Notes: generated by a model from the letters alone, not told the origin. A stretch of DNA of 64,000 nucleotides from Arthrobacter sp. B3I9 (GCF_030816935.1 NZ_JAUSYO010000001.1:3658001-3722000); one strand, 5' to 3'. Shown: positions 16,768 through 26,400, numbered from the stretch's first letter. Program-made: numbers and translations.

Positions 16768-18063
16768 CTAGCTCCGCTGCAGCTCCGGGTCGAGGCTGCC
16801 GGCCGGAGCCGGGGCGCCCGAATCGGGCGGGACCTCCGTGGTGACAGGAGTGGCGCCGTTCCGCTTCGCTTTAGCCGCGGCGAACAGCATCACGCCCAGC
16901 CCCAGCACGGTGATTCCTGCGCCCGCCCAGATCGGCGACGTGTAGCCGAGGCCGGCGGTGATGGTCACGCCGCCCAGCCAGGCCCCGAGGGCGTTGCCCA
17001 CATTGAAGGCGCCGATGTTGGCGCCTGAGGCCAGGGTGGGCGCGTTGCTGGCGTACTTCATGACGCGCATCTGCAGGCCGGGGACCGTGGCGAAGCCGAA
17101 ACCGCCCAGAAGCACCATGGCGCCGATGGTCAGCGGTTGGTTGGCCGAGACCAGGGCGAAGGCCACGAGCACCACCACCAGCGCGGAGAGAACCACCACC
17201 AGAGTACGGTCCACGTTCTTGTCCGCCGCTTTGCCGCCGGCGGTGTTGCCGATGAAGAGGCCCACACCGAACAGGATCAGCAGCCACGGGACGGTGCCGG
17301 CGGCGAAGCCCGTGACCTCAGTCAGCGTGAACGCGATGTAGGTGAAGGCGCCGAACATGCCGCCGTAGCCCAGGATCGTGACCAGGATGGACAGCCACAC
17401 TTGGCCGGAGCGGAACGCCCGGAGTTCACCGCGCAGTCCCCCCGGCAACCCGCCCGATGACTGGACCGGGTCCACGACCGGGGACCCGTCCGGGGCAGAA
17501 GAGGCGGCCTGGCCCGGTCCTGTTTTGGGCACCAGGGCCAGAATGCCGGCCAGGGCAAGCACGCCGATGCCCGTGATGGCCCAGAAGGTGGACCGCCAGC
17601 CCGCGGCCTGACCCAGCATCGTGCCGAACGGGACCCCGAGCACGTTGGCCGCGGTCAACCCGGTGAACATGATGGCGATGGCCCCGGCCTTCTTCGTGGG
17701 CGCCACCATGCTGGCGGCAACCACCGCGCCGATGCCGAAGAACGCGCCGTGGGACAGGGCGGCGATGATGCGGCCGACCATCATGGTCCAGTAGTCGGGT
17801 GCGGTGGCCGAGACGAGGTTTCCGGCCGCGAAGACCACCATCAGCACGGCGAGGACGGGTTTCCGTTCGAACCGGGTCACGGCGGCAGTCAGGAGCAGCG
17901 CTCCGACGACGACGGCGAGCGCGTAGCCGGAGATGAGCCAGCCGGCGCTGGCCTCGCTGACCTGGAAGTCGGCGGCCACGTCGGGCAGCAGGCCCATGAT
18001 GACGAACTCGGTGAGTCCGATGCCGAACCCGCCGAGGGCGAGGGCGATCAGGCCAATTGGCAT
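16768..18063 (-). CDS. DHA1-family MFS efflux transporter
   Basis: 431 residues from the ATG at 18063, which has AAAGGAG eight bases upstream. A longer reading crosses the promoter and was rejected. Twelve helices are predicted, with the DHA1 start LGGFGIGLTEFVIMGLLPDV and the motif C-like region GRIIAALSHGAFFGIGAVVA typical of AraJ/CmlA-type antiporters. It should export small hydrophobic compounds or sugars with proton exchange. A marR gene is divergent 175 bases away, and the gap holds three related half-sites, so repression by that MarR protein is likely. Confidence 0.9.
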   Translation of the reverse strand: MPIGLIALALGGFGIGLTEFVIMGLLPDVAADFQVSEASAGWLISGYALAVVVGALLLTAAVTRFERKPVLAVLMVVFAAGNLVSATAPDYWTMMVGRIIAALSHGAFFGIGAVVAASMVAPTKKAGAIAIMFTGLTAANVLGVPFGTMLGQAAGWRSTFWAITGIGVLALAGILALVPKTGPGQAASSAPDGSPVVDPVQSSGGLPGGLRGELRAFRSGQVWLSILVTILGYGGMFGAFTYIAFTLTEVTGFAAGTVPWLLILFGVGLFIGNTAGGKAADKNVDRTLVVVLSALVVVLVAFALVSANQPLTIGAMVLLGGFGFATVPGLQMRVMKYASNAPTLASGANIGAFNVGNALGAWLGGVTITAGLGYTSPIWAGAGITVLGLGVMLFAAAKAKRNGATPVTTEVPPDSGAPAPAGSLDPELQRS

Positions 18064-18112
18064 GGCGAAGCTCCTTTGGAACTGTACGGGAGGATGTGTC
18101 GGGCGTAAGCTA

Positions 18113-18187
18113 TTAGTTGCAAACGCGTTATTTATCATTGCACAAGCAGATACCGCGCGCAAGCAACTACTGCGCGTAAGCAACTAG
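18113..18187. promoter_or_regulatory. Three related half-sites in the MFS/marR divergent region
   Basis: TTAGTTGCAAACGCG (18113-18127) is the inverted form of GCGCGCAAGCAACTA (18155-18169) and GCGCGTAAGCAACTAG (18172-18187). The last two are direct repeats spaced 17 bases apart. All share the word AGCAACTA or its complement TAGTTGC. They lie between divergent promoters, the expected place for MarR binding. Confidence 0.55.
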
Positions 18188-18237
18188 TTTGCGGTTGCGG
18201 AATCCCTGGAACAGGCCGACATGAAGGAAACACACTG

Positions 18238-18687
18238 ATGGGCATCAAGGACGACGCTGTCGAGGTACGGACGCAAGGCTGGCGGACCCTGGCGGCCCTG
18301 CACGGGCTGATCGAGGCAGAGCTGGAGCGCTCGCTGCAGGCCGAAGCCCAGCTTTCCGTGGTGGAGTACACAGTGCTGGACGCCCTGAGCCGTCAGGACG
18401 GGTGGCACATGCGGATGCAGCAGCTGGCCCGCGCCACCGCCCTGAGTGCCAGCGCGACGACGCGCCTGGTCAACCGGCTCGAGGACCGCGGCCTGCTGAC
18501 CCGGATCCTCTGCGCCGACGACCGCCGCGGCATCTACACAGAGCTCACCGCGAGTGGCATCAAACTCCTGGAACAGGCCCGGCCCACCCACAACGCCACG
18601 CTTGAGCGGGCCCTGGCGGAGGCGCAGGAGATTCCCGAGCTCGCCACCCTCGTCGACGCACTCCCCCGCCTGCATGCGGAGGTCTGA
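18238..18687 (+). CDS. MarR-family transcriptional regulator
   Basis: 149 residues, a winged-helix repressor. MQQLARATALSASATTRLVN is the recognition HTH and DRGLLTRILCADDRRGIYTE is the wing with the conserved Asp-Arg-Arg. It is divergent from the DHA1 transporter and probably represses both genes through the AGCAACTA half-sites. The inducer is unknown. Confidence 0.92.
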   Translation: MGIKDDAVEVRTQGWRTLAALHGLIEAELERSLQAEAQLSVVEYTVLDALSRQDGWHMRMQQLARATALSASATTRLVNRLEDRGLLTRILCADDRRGIYTELTASGIKLLEQARPTHNATLERALAEAQEIPELATLVDALPRLHAEV

Positions 18688-18735
18688 GCCGGGGCTTGAC
18701 CCGGGCCCGAGCCTCGGGGTCCGGGCTTGTAAGAG

Positions 18736-20139
18736 CTACGCCGCGGCGAGCTGCTTGAAGTGATGCTCGAGGTCTTCGAGGCTTTTGTCCTTTGTCTCGG
18801 GCACATACCTGACGGCGAACAGAATCGCCCCGACGCCCAGCACGGCGAAGACGAAGAAGGTGCTGGAGAGCCCAATCGCGGCGAGCAGCAGCGGAAACCC
18901 GAAGCCAACCAGGAAATTCACCATCCACAGCACGAATGCCGAGGCGCCCATACCCAGCCCCCGGATCTTGAGTGGAAAAATCTCGGAAAGCATCAGCCAG
19001 GTCACCGGTGATATCGCACCCTGCTGGAAGGCGAGGAAGGTGACGGTCAGGGCCAGGATCACGAAGCCGCGGCCGGTGCCCTCGGGGAGGATGAGCGAGA
19101 ACAGCCCGATCAGCAGGAGCGCCGCCGTCGTTCCGCATTGCCCGGTGACCAGCATCCTCCGCCGTCCGGCCTTGCCCAGCAGCCAGATCCCCACGAACGT
19201 GGCCAGCACGGAGATCACGCCGTTGGCGATGTTGGCCGTCAGCGCGGCCTCACGGCCGAAGCCCGATTCCGCGAGGATCTGCGTGCCGTAATACATGATC
19301 GAGTTCACGCCGGTGATCTGCTGGATGACAGCCAGGCCGATTCCGACCACGAACAGATGCCGCAGCCAGGGTGCCCGAAGATCGGCCCAGGACCCCATCT
19401 GCGCCTTGGCGTCCTCCACCGCCATGGCCTTGACGTCCTCGAACTCGGCCCGGGCCTCCGACCGGGAGCGGATTTGTTGCAGCACCTTCAGCGCTTCACC
19501 GAAACTGCCGACGGAGGCCAGCCAGCGGGGTGTTTCGGGCATGAAATACATCCCGATCCAGAGGGCGATGGCCGGCAGGGTGGCGACCACCAGCATCCAG
19601 CGCCAGATTCCGCCGGATTCGCCGAAGCTGTTGCCGAGGTAGGCGTTGAAGATGAAAGCCAGCAACTGGCCGGTAACGATCATCAGCTCGTTCCGCGTGA
19701 CGATCCGGCCCCGGCGGGCGCTTGGCGAGACCTCGGCAAGATAAACCGGCACGGTGACTGAGGCTCCGCCGACGGCCAGCCCCAGAACGAAGCGCGCGAG
19801 GATCATGACCACGGTGTTCGGCGCGAAGGTGCAGGCAAGGGTGCCCACGAGGAATACAGCGGCAAGGGCGAGGATCATCCTGCGGCGTCCGTTCCGGTCC
19901 GCAAGCCTGCCGCCAAAGAGGGCGCCGAAGGCCGCGCCGACCAGCAGCGAGGACGTGACCAGCCCCTCGGTCAGGGGCGTGAGGCCCAGGTCCTCCTGCA
20001 TGTAGGGCAGCGCGCCGTTGATCACGCCCGTGTCGTAGCCGAAGAGCAATCCGCCCAGGGTGGAGACGATGGTGGCCGTCCGCAACGTCCTGCGGTGGCT
20101 GCCGTCCGGCCTCGGCTGCGTCTGGGTAGGGGCGCTCAT
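18736..20139 (-). CDS. Sugar porter MFS transporter (IolT/XylE-like)
   Basis: 467 residues with twelve helices. Signature motifs of the sugar porter family are present: GGLLFGYDTGVINGALPY in helix 1, RGRIVTRNELMIVTGQLLAF, PETPRWL after helix 6, QQITGVNSIMYYG in helix 7 and PETKDKSLEDLE at the C-terminus. It is a proton symporter for a hexose, pentose or inositol. QQITGVNSIMYYG resembles the myo-inositol transporter IolT, but the substrate is not proven. No catabolic genes are adjacent. The ATG lacks a clear ribosome-binding site. Confidence 0.92.
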   Translation of the reverse strand: MSAPTQTQPRPDGSHRRTLRTATIVSTLGGLLFGYDTGVINGALPYMQEDLGLTPLTEGLVTSSLLVGAAFGALFGGRLADRNGRRRMILALAAVFLVGTLACTFAPNTVVMILARFVLGLAVGGASVTVPVYLAEVSPSARRGRIVTRNELMIVTGQLLAFIFNAYLGNSFGESGGIWRWMLVVATLPAIALWIGMYFMPETPRWLASVGSFGEALKVLQQIRSRSEARAEFEDVKAMAVEDAKAQMGSWADLRAPWLRHLFVVGIGLAVIQQITGVNSIMYYGTQILAESGFGREAALTANIANGVISVLATFVGIWLLGKAGRRRMLVTGQCGTTAALLLIGLFSLILPEGTGRGFVILALTVTFLAFQQGAISPVTWLMLSEIFPLKIRGLGMGASAFVLWMVNFLVGFGFPLLLAAIGLSSTFFVFAVLGVGAILFAVRYVPETKDKSLEDLEHHFKQLAAA

Positions 20140-20210
20140 TTTTCAAGGATGGCACGGCATAAGCCATTGCGGACAAATGCAGGCGGCGGTAGCCTTAAAC
20201 AACCAAAGAG

Positions 20211-20279
20211 TTGATCAACCCAAGGATTGAATAAGAGCCACTTGAACAACTCGGCCTGAACAACGCAGCACTTGAACAG
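20211..20279. promoter_or_regulatory. AT-richer region with a palindrome and TGAACA repeats between the sugar porter and arsR
   Basis: GTTGATCAAC (20211-20220) is a perfect palindrome. It is followed by three TGAACA words at 20244, 20258 and 20274, spaced 14 and 16 bases. The region is less GC-rich than its surroundings and lies between divergent genes, so it probably holds promoters and operator sites. No binding protein can be assigned. Confidence 0.35.
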
Positions 20280-20333
20280 GCCTAGGTTGGTCAGCAAAGC
20301 GGCGAGTAGAGATCGGGAAGGGAGGCGGTCCTG

Positions 20334-20693
20334 GTGCAGCTCAACGATGATGAACACCTCGATGCCGCCTTCCTCGCCCTGGCCGACCCCGTCCGCCGCC
20401 GCATCATCGCCCGGCTCAGCCGGGGCCCGGCTACCGTAAACGAACTGGCGGAACCCTTCGCAATCACCAAACAGGCGGTCTCGAAGCACATCCAGGTCCT
20501 CGAGCAGGCACAACTGGTCACCCGCACCCGCGATGCCCAGCGCCGGCCCGTCCACCTGAACCCTGCACGGCTGGAGGCGCTCACCGCATGGATCGACCAG
20601 TACCGGCTGGTCCGTGAGGGGCAGTTCCGCCGCCTGGACGCCGTGCTTAGCTCAAACGCCGCGGACAGCGGCACGCAAGCAAAGGACTTTTGA
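20334..20693 (+). CDS. ArsR-family HTH transcriptional regulator
   Basis: 119 residues from a GTG with GGGAGG nine bases upstream. LALADPVRRRIIARLSRGPA and ITKQAVSKHIQVLEQAQLV are the ArsR winged-helix core. There are no clustered Cys residues for metal sensing. It overlaps the region of the AHSA1-type gene that follows. ArsR/SRPBCC pairs of this kind are common in actinobacteria, and the regulator probably controls its own operon. Confidence 0.92.
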   Translation: MQLNDDEHLDAAFLALADPVRRRIIARLSRGPATVNELAEPFAITKQAVSKHIQVLEQAQLVTRTRDAQRRPVHLNPARLEALTAWIDQYRLVREGQFRRLDAVLSSNAADSGTQAKDF

Positions 20694-20695
20694 TC

Positions 20696-21178
20696 ATGAC
20701 CAACCCACTGAAAGTCACCGTTCCGGAGGGTCTTCCCTTCATCGATTACGAGCGTGAGTTCGATTTCCCCGTCGCCGACGTCTTCCGGGCCCACAAGGAT
20801 CCCGAGCTGATCGCCCAATGGCTCGGCCCGCGTGGCCTCAAGATGGAGATTGACCACTACGACTTCCGCAGCGGCGGCGGCTACCGCTACACGCACGTGG
20901 CACCGGACGGCAGCACTTACGGCTTCAGCGGCGTCTTCCATACCGTCCGGGAAAACGAGTTCGCCGTCCAGACCTTCGAGTTCGACGGCTATCCGGACGT
21001 GGTCAGCATCGAGTTCATGACCCTCGAAGACCTCGGCGGCGGCCGCACCCGCCTGACCGGACACTCGGCCTACCCCACCGTTGAGGCCCGCGACGGCATG
21101 GCCCAGTCCGGAATGGAAAGCGGCATGTCCGAAGGCTACGAGCGGCTCGATGAGCTTCTCAGCGGAGCGAAGGTCTAA
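20696..21178 (+). CDS. AHSA1/SRPBCC-domain protein
   Basis: 160 residues from the ATG at 20696, two bases after the arsR stop. The fold is seen in IDYEREFDFPVADVFRAHKD, in GGGYRYTHVAPDGSTYGFSG and in the closing helix GMESGMSEGYERLDELL. These Aha1-like proteins bind hydrophobic ligands, and in pairs with ArsR they are often stress-induced. The ligand is unknown. No membrane or signal segment is present. Confidence 0.88.
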   Translation: MTNPLKVTVPEGLPFIDYEREFDFPVADVFRAHKDPELIAQWLGPRGLKMEIDHYDFRSGGGYRYTHVAPDGSTYGFSGVFHTVRENEFAVQTFEFDGYPDVVSIEFMTLEDLGGGRTRLTGHSAYPTVEARDGMAQSGMESGMSEGYERLDELLSGAKV

Positions 21179-21191
21179 GAACACAGACTGT

Positions 21192-21240
21192 ACGACGGCG
21201 GCAGCGCACCTTTACCGTGAAGGCAACCGGCCGCCGTCGT
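21192..21240 (+). terminator. Hairpin after the ArsR/SRPBCC operon
   Basis: ACGACGGCGGC (21192-21202) pairs with GCCGCCGTCGT (21230-21240). The 27-base loop contains a smaller CCTT/AAGG stem. It starts 14 bases past the stop. No T run follows, so it may be a weak terminator. Confidence 0.5.
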
Positions 21241-21279
21241 GCTTAAACATCCCCCGCCTCCTACCGCGGTTAAACGCCG

Positions 21280-21340
21280 CAGCGCGGGGCCGCTTCCGCC
21301 GGTCCACCAAGGTGGAACGGCAACAAGCGACCCCGCGCTG
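21280..21340 (-). terminator. Large hairpin after sucD
   Basis: CAGCGCGGGG-C-CGCTT (21280-21295) pairs with AAGCG-A-CCCCGCGCTG (21325-21340), broken by one C/A mismatch. The loop holds an inner TCCACC/GGTGGA stem. It lies about 40 bases downstream of the sucD stop and probably terminates or stabilises the sucCD mRNA. Confidence 0.55.
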
Positions 21341-21378
21341 GGGTGTGCTCGGGAGCTGTGGGCCCCGGAGCTGTGGGC

Positions 21379-22281
21379 CTAGAGCGCCGCGTAGACTTCG
21401 CGCAGCAGCTTGGCGGTCTCGGACGGCGTCTTGCCGACCTTGACGCCGGCAGCCTCGAGGGCTTCCTTCTTGGCCTGGGCGGTGCCCGCGGAGCCGGAGA
21501 CGATGGCGCCGGCGTGGCCCATGGTCTTGCCTTCCGGGGCGGTGAAGCCGGCCACGTAGCCGACGACCGGCTTGCTGACGTGGGCCTTGATGTAGTCCGC
21601 GGCACGCTCTTCGGCGTCGCCGCCGATTTCGCCGATCATGACGATCGCCTTGGTTTCCGGGTCGGCTTCGAACGCCTCGAGTGCGTCGATGTGCGTAGTG
21701 CCGATGACCGGGTCGCCGCCGATGCCGATGGCGGTGGAGAAGCCCAGGTCGCGCAGTTCGTACATCATCTGGTAGGTCAGGGTACCGGACTTGGAGACCA
21801 GGCCGATGGGGCCCTTGCCCGTGATGTTGTTCGGCGTAATGCCGACCAGCGCCTCGCCGGGGGTGATGATGCCGGGGCAGTTCGGTCCGATGATGCGGGT
21901 GACCTGCTTGCCGTTGGCGTCGACCTTGGACTGGGCCAGCGCCCAGAACTCGGCCGAGTCCTGGACCGGCACGCCTTCGGTGATGACGACGACCAGGCCG
22001 ATGCCGGCCTCGATGGCTTCGACAACAGCGTCCTTGGTGAAGGCCGGCGGAACGAACACGATGGAGACGTCGGCGCCGGTCTCGGCCATGGCTTCCTTGA
22101 CGGTGCCGAAGACGGTGATTTCGTTATCGCCGTGCAGGACCGTGGTGCCGGCCTTGCGGGCGTTGACGCCGCCCACAATGTTGGTGCCGGCCTTGAGCAT
22201 GAGGGCGGTGTGCTTGGTGCCCTCGCCGCCGGTGATGCCCTGGACGATGACCTTGGAGTCCTTGTTCAGATAGATAGACAT
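21379..22281 (-). CDS. sucD: Succinate-CoA ligase, alpha subunit
   Basis: 300 residues, the usual length. The CoA-binding Rossmann domain shows [17 protein letters not shown], and [18 protein letters not shown] is the family signature. The phosphohistidine loop reads [18 protein letters not shown]. With SucC it interconverts succinyl-CoA and succinate with nucleotide phosphorylation in the citric acid cycle. AAGGGA lies eight bases upstream of the ATG and sucC is 12 bases upstream, so the two are co-transcribed. Confidence 0.97.
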   Translation of the reverse strand: MSIYLNKDSKVIVQGITGGEGTKHTALMLKAGTNIVGGVNARKAGTTVLHGDNEITVFGTVKEAMAETGADVSIVFVPPAFTKDAVVEAIEAGIGLVVVITEGVPVQDSAEFWALAQSKVDANGKQVTRIIGPNCPGIITPGEALVGITPNNITGKGPIGLVSKSGTLTYQMMYELRDLGFSTAIGIGGDPVIGTTHIDALEAFEADPETKAIVMIGEIGGDAEERAADYIKAHVSKPVVGYVAGFTAPEGKTMGHAGAIVSGSAGTAQAKKEALEAAGVKVGKTPSETAKLLREVYAAL

Positions 22282-22293
22282 AGTCGTGTCCCT

Positions 22294-23463
22294 TTACTTC
22301 GCTGCGTTGGCGAGCTCGGCAGCCTTGTCGGCGCCCTCGTCCATGGTGGCGGCCAGGGTAACCAGCGGGTGGTTGGCCTCGGCCAGGATGCGGCGGCCTT
22401 CCTCGACGTTGTTGCCATCGAGGCGCACGACCAGCGGCTTGTTCGCGGAGGAGCCCAGCTCGGCGAGTGCGCCGACGATGCCCTTGGCGACAGCGTCACA
22501 GGCGGTGATGCCGCCGAAGACGTTGACGAAGACGGACTTGACCTGCTCGTCGCCGAGGATGACGTCGAGGCCTGCTGCCATGACCTCGGCGGAAGCTCCA
22601 CCGCCGATGTCCAGGAAGTTGGCCGGCTTGACGTTGCCGTGGTTTTCGCCGGCGTAAGCGACGACGTCGAGCGTGGACATGACCAGGCCGGCGCCGTTAC
22701 CGATGATGCCGACTTCGCCGTCGAGCTTGACGTAGTTGAGGTCCTGGGCCTTGGCCTTGGCCTCGAGCGGGTCGGCTGCGTCCTTGTCTTCAAGGGCGGA
22801 GTGCTTGGGGTGGCGGAACTCCGCGTTCTCGTCGAGCGAGACCTTGCCGTCGAGGGCAACGATGTCGCCGGCGCCGGTCTTGACCAGCGGGTTGACCTCT
22901 ACGAGGGTGGCGTCTTCCTTCTTGAACACGTCCCAGAGCTTCAGGATGACGGCGGCGACCTTGCCGCGCAGTTCCTCGGCGAAGCCAGCGGCGGCGACGA
23001 TTTCGTCGGCCTTGGCCTGGTCGATGCCTACGGCGGGGTCGATCGCGATCTTGGCCAGGGCTTCGGGCCGCTCGACGGCGAGCTGCTCGATCTCCATGCC
23101 GCCCTCAACCGAGCACATGGCCAGGTAGTTGCGGTTGGCCCGGTCCAGGAGGACGGAGAAGTAGTATTCCTCGGCGATGTCCGCACCCTGGGCGATCATG
23201 ACCCGGTGAACGGTGTGGCCCTTGATGTCCATACCGAGGATGTTGGTGGAGTGTTCCAGCGCCTCGTCGGCGGTCTTGGCGACCTTGACGCCGCCGGCTT
23301 TGCCGCGGCCTCCGGCCTTGACCTGCGCTTTGACGACAGTTACGCCGCCGATCTTCTCGGCAGCTGCCTTTGCTTCTTCAGGGGTGTGCGCCACGATGCC
23401 AGCAAGCACGGGTACACCGTGCGCCTCGAACATATCGCGCGCCTGATATTCAAACAGGTCCAC
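22294..23463 (-). CDS. sucC: Succinate-CoA ligase, beta subunit
   Basis: 389 residues with the ATP-grasp start [39 protein letters not shown] is the nucleotide-grasp lysine and glycine loop. [16 protein letters not shown], followed by [16 protein letters not shown], forms the C-terminal CoA-ligase domain. It supplies the nucleotide site of the heteromer with SucD. The start is a GTG with AAGGA nine bases upstream. It is the first gene of the sucCD operon. A TAGAAT box about 200 bases upstream is a possible promoter element. Confidence 0.97.
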   Translation of the reverse strand: MDLFEYQARDMFEAHGVPVLAGIVAHTPEEAKAAAEKIGGVTVVKAQVKAGGRGKAGGVKVAKTADEALEHSTNILGMDIKGHTVHRVMIAQGADIAEEYYFSVLLDRANRNYLAMCSVEGGMEIEQLAVERPEALAKIAIDPAVGIDQAKADEIVAAAGFAEELRGKVAAVILKLWDVFKKEDATLVEVNPLVKTGAGDIVALDGKVSLDENAEFRHPKHSALEDKDAADPLEAKAKAQDLNYVKLDGEVGIIGNGAGLVMSTLDVVAYAGENHGNVKPANFLDIGGGASAEVMAAGLDVILGDEQVKSVFVNVFGGITACDAVAKGIVGALAELGSSANKPLVVRLDGNNVEEGRRILAEANHPLVTLAATMDEGADKAAELANAAK

Positions 23464-23889
23464 GGTTTAGTGTCCTTCTACGTCGAAGTAGTTTCTGTAC
23501 AGCCGGACCCCACGTTCTCGCGGTTACCGGGCTGCGGAATAAACGCACCCTGCGACAGGCTTGGAAACGAGCCCCACGGCGCAATGCTCCTCTCTCGAAC
23601 TCTAGTCCTTTCTTTCGAGGAGCCGTTCCAGAGTACCCGTTCTGTGAGTAAGGACACTATTCTATGGAGCGTAGAAAATCCGCTAGATTCCGGGGTTTTT
23701 CGGCCCTTCGACGGGCTCAGCAGGGCCCGGTTGAGGTGTCCGAGATTGGTCCGTAACGGTTCCGTCGGTGACCGAAACAGGCTGCCTCCGATGGCGTTGG
23801 CACACGCGGCGCAGCTTTGGCCCGCAGTGGCTGCGCCGCTACGTCCCGGCGCTGGCTACGCTTCGACTTTGGCTACGCGTCGACTTTGG
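23464..23889. other. 426-bp gap between pcrA and sucC
   Basis: It holds the leader and presumed promoter of sucC, with a minus-strand TAGAAT at 23664 to 23659 as a -10 candidate and no clear -35 partner. At its far end are extra copies of the last bases of pcrA. I find no gene, and the plus-strand frame across it is part of a long antisense shadow. Confidence 0.5.
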
Positions 23890-23904
23890 TCACGCCTCGA
23901 CTTT
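23854..23904 (-). repeat. Three tandem 17-bp copies of the 3' end of pcrA, including its stop codon
   Basis: Units begin at 23854, 23871 and 23888 on the plus strand, with the pattern GGCTACGCGTCGACTTT and a few substitutions. The innermost unit encodes the last codons Lys-Val-Glu-Ala and the stop of pcrA. The outer two repeat Lys-Val-Asp/Glu-Ala-stop beyond the gene in shifted frames. Confidence 0.85.
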
Positions 23905-26400
23905 GGTCAGCGGGGCGTAGCGCAGCAGGAGCCGCTTCTCGCCGATATCGAACTTAACCTTGGCCACGGTCTTGTCCCCCGCGCCTTCGACCGCCAGGAC
24001 GGTGCCGTTCCCGAAGCTCGTGTGGTTGACCTTATCCCCCACGCTGACGGCAACGATCTCCTTCTGCGGCTGTACCCGGTTCTTGGCGATGGCGGCCGGG
24101 ACGTCGGCGTTGAAGCCAGCGGACGCGCTAGCCTCCGTGCCACGCGCGGTGCCGGCGCCCCAGAACGACCCGCTGTAGCGGCTGGAACCGATGGAGCCAC
24201 CGCTCCCCCAGCCCCCGGCCTGCCGGCTGGAGCCTTCGCGCTTCCACTCAACCAGCTCGGACGGGATCTCCTCGATGAACTGGCTGGCCGGGTTGTACTG
24301 GCTTTGACCCCACATATTGCGCACCTCGGAACGGGTCAGGTACAGCCGCTTCCGGGCCCGGGTCAGGCCCACGTAGGCCAACCGGCGTTCCTCCGCCAGC
24401 TCCTTCGGGTCCGTGGCGGAGCGTTGGTGCGGGAACAGCCCGTGCTCCATGCCGGTCAGGAACACCACCGGGAATTCGAGTCCCTTGGCGGTGTGAAGGG
24501 TCATCAGGGTGACGACGCCGAGCCGCTTGGCTTCGGCGACGGCGGCGTCGATGTCGGCCCCGGGGGCGTCCGGGATCTGGTCGGCGTCGGCCACCAGCGA
24601 GACCTGCTCCAGGAAGGCGCCCAGCGATCCTTCCGGGTTTTCCTGTTCGTATTCGCGTACGACGGCGACCAGCTCGGCGAGGTTCTCCACCCGCGACTCG
24701 TCCTGCGGGTCGGTGCTGGAGCGCAGCCCGGCAAGGTAGCCGGTCTGTTCCAGCACGGCTTCGAGCGCCGCGGCGGCACCTGAGCCGGAGGCCACTTCGG
24801 CGAGGTCGTCCAGCAGTTTCACGAAGCCGAGCACGGCGTTGACGGACCGGGTGGCCATGCCCGGCGCTTCCTCGGCGCGGCGGGCGGCGGCCATGAAGGA
24901 GATCCGGTCGCGCTGGGCGAGGGAGGCCACGGCCCCTTCGGCACGGTCGCCGATGCCGCGCTTGGGTTCGTTCAGGATCCGGCGCAGGTTGACGTCGTCG
25001 TCGGGGTTGACCAGCACCCGCAGGTAGGCGAGGGCGTCCTTGATTTCCTTGCGCTCGTAGAAGCGGGTGCCTCCGACCACCTTGTAGGGCAGGCCCACGC
25101 GGACCAGGACATCCTCGATGGAGCGGGACTGGGCGTTGGTGCGGTAGAAGATCGCGACGTCGCCGGGGCGGAGGTTGCCCTCATCCTGCAGCCGGTCGAT
25201 CTCCTTGGCGATGAATTGGGCCTCGTCATGCTCGTTCTCACCCACATAGCCGACGATCTTCTCGCCGTCGCCCTCGGCCGTCCAGAGCCGCTTTTCCGGG
25301 CGGTTCGGGTTGCGGGAGATCACCGAGTTCGCGGCGCTGAGGATCGTCTGGGTGGAGCGGTAGTTCTGTTCCAGCTTGATGGTCCGGGCGTCGGGGTAGT
25401 CCTTTTCGAACTCCACGATGTTGCGGATGTCCGCGCCGCGGAAGGCGTAAATGGACTGGTCTGAATCTCCGACGACGGTCAGCTCGGCCGCGCCGGGGCC
25501 TTCACCGACGATCTCGCGGACGAGCGCGTACTGGGCATGGTTGGTGTCCTGGTATTCGTCAACCAAAACGTGGCGGAACCGGCGCCGGTAGGAGTCGGCG
25601 AGCGCCGGGAAGGCCCGGAACATGTAAACGGTCTCGGCGATCAGGTCATCGAAGTCCATGGCGTTGGCCTGGCGCAGGCGCTGGGTGTAGCCCTTGAAGA
25701 CCTCGGCGACGGCCTGGTCGAAGGGGTCGTTGTAGTTGGCGCTGGAGGCGTAGCTGTCCGCGTCGATGAGCTCGTTCTTGAGCGCGGAAATCTTGTGCTG
25801 GATGGCCTTGGGCGCGAACCGCTTAGGATCGAGGTCCAGGTTCTTGGCCACGAGCGTGATCAGGCGCAGCGAGTCCGCGGAGTCGTAGATGGAGAAGTTG
25901 GAGTTCAGGCCGATGTTCTTGGCTTCGCGCCGCAGGATCCGGACGCAGGAGGAGTGGAACGTGGAGATCCACATCGTCTTGGCACGGCCGCCGACCAGGT
26001 GCTCGATCCGCTCCCGCATTTCGGCGGCAGCCTTGTTGGTGAACGTGATCGCGAGGATCTCGCCGTGGTGGGCGCGCCGGGTGGCAATAAGATAGGCGAT
26101 GCGGTTACTCAGCACACGCGTCTTGCCCGAGCCGGCACCGGCCACGATGAGCAGGGCACTGCCGGCGTGTTTGACCGCCTCTTCCTGCTGCGGGTTCAGG
26201 CCCTCCAGGAGCTCGGCGGCACCGGGCAGCTTGGGCCGGTCGTGGTCCCCCGCGCGTCCGTCGTCTGCGCCGCGTGGCATCCATCCGGCCCCGGATCCCA
26301 CCGCGGCCGTGCCTGTTCCGGCGGACGATTTAGTGGCCGTCGCCGTCCTGGTGGCAGCTTGGAAGGGTCCGTCGGCGAAAGGGTCAAACAACATATCCAT
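23890..26400 (-). CDS. pcrA: ATP-dependent DNA helicase PcrA/UvrD
   Basis: 836 residues, a superfamily 1A helicase translocating 3' to 5' on DNA. Motif I is AGAGSGKTRVLSNRIAYL, motif Ia TFTNKAAAEMRER, motif II VLVDEYQDTNHAQY, motif IV EQNYRSTQTIL, motif V TLHTAKGLEFPVVFLTGMEH and motif VI RRLAYVGLTRARKRLYLT. The C-terminal 60 residues form the Tudor-like domain (VSVGDKVNHTSFGNGTVLAV) that binds RNA polymerase. It acts in nucleotide-excision repair and removal of recombination intermediates. The N-terminal 60 residues are low complexity. A pcrA-sucCD arrangement is recalled from other actinobacteria. Confidence 0.97.
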   Translation of the reverse strand: MDMLFDPFADGPFQAATRTATATKSSAGTGTAAVGSGAGWMPRGADDGRAGDHDRPKLPGAAELLEGLNPQQEEAVKHAGSALLIVAGAGSGKTRVLSNRIAYLIATRRAHHGEILAITFTNKAAAEMRERIEHLVGGRAKTMWISTFHSSCVRILRREAKNIGLNSNFSIYDSADSLRLITLVAKNLDLDPKRFAPKAIQHKISALKNELIDADSYASSANYNDPFDQAVAEVFKGYTQRLRQANAMDFDDLIAETVYMFRAFPALADSYRRRFRHVLVDEYQDTNHAQYALVREIVGEGPGAAELTVVGDSDQSIYAFRGADIRNIVEFEKDYPDARTIKLEQNYRSTQTILSAANSVISRNPNRPEKRLWTAEGDGEKIVGYVGENEHDEAQFIAKEIDRLQDEGNLRPGDVAIFYRTNAQSRSIEDVLVRVGLPYKVVGGTRFYERKEIKDALAYLRVLVNPDDDVNLRRILNEPKRGIGDRAEGAVASLAQRDRISFMAAARRAEEAPGMATRSVNAVLGFVKLLDDLAEVASGSGAAAALEAVLEQTGYLAGLRSSTDPQDESRVENLAELVAVVREYEQENPEGSLGAFLEQVSLVADADQIPDAPGADIDAAVAEAKRLGVVTLMTLHTAKGLEFPVVFLTGMEHGLFPHQRSATDPKELAEERRLAYVGLTRARKRLYLTRSEVRNMWGQSQYNPASQFIEEIPSELVEWKREGSSRQAGGWGSGGSIGSSRYSGSFWGAGTARGTEASASAGFNADVPAAIAKNRVQPQKEIVAVSVGDKVNHTSFGNGTVLAVEGAGDKTVAKVKFDIGEKRLLLRYAPLTKVEA

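Noticed and set aside
21343..24783. An 1146-residue plus-strand open frame across sucCD and pcrA
   Set aside because: It is the antisense of well-supported minus-strand genes. Long antisense frames are expected in GC-rich DNA, and its composition (Asp/Gly/Val/Leu) is typical of a shadow.
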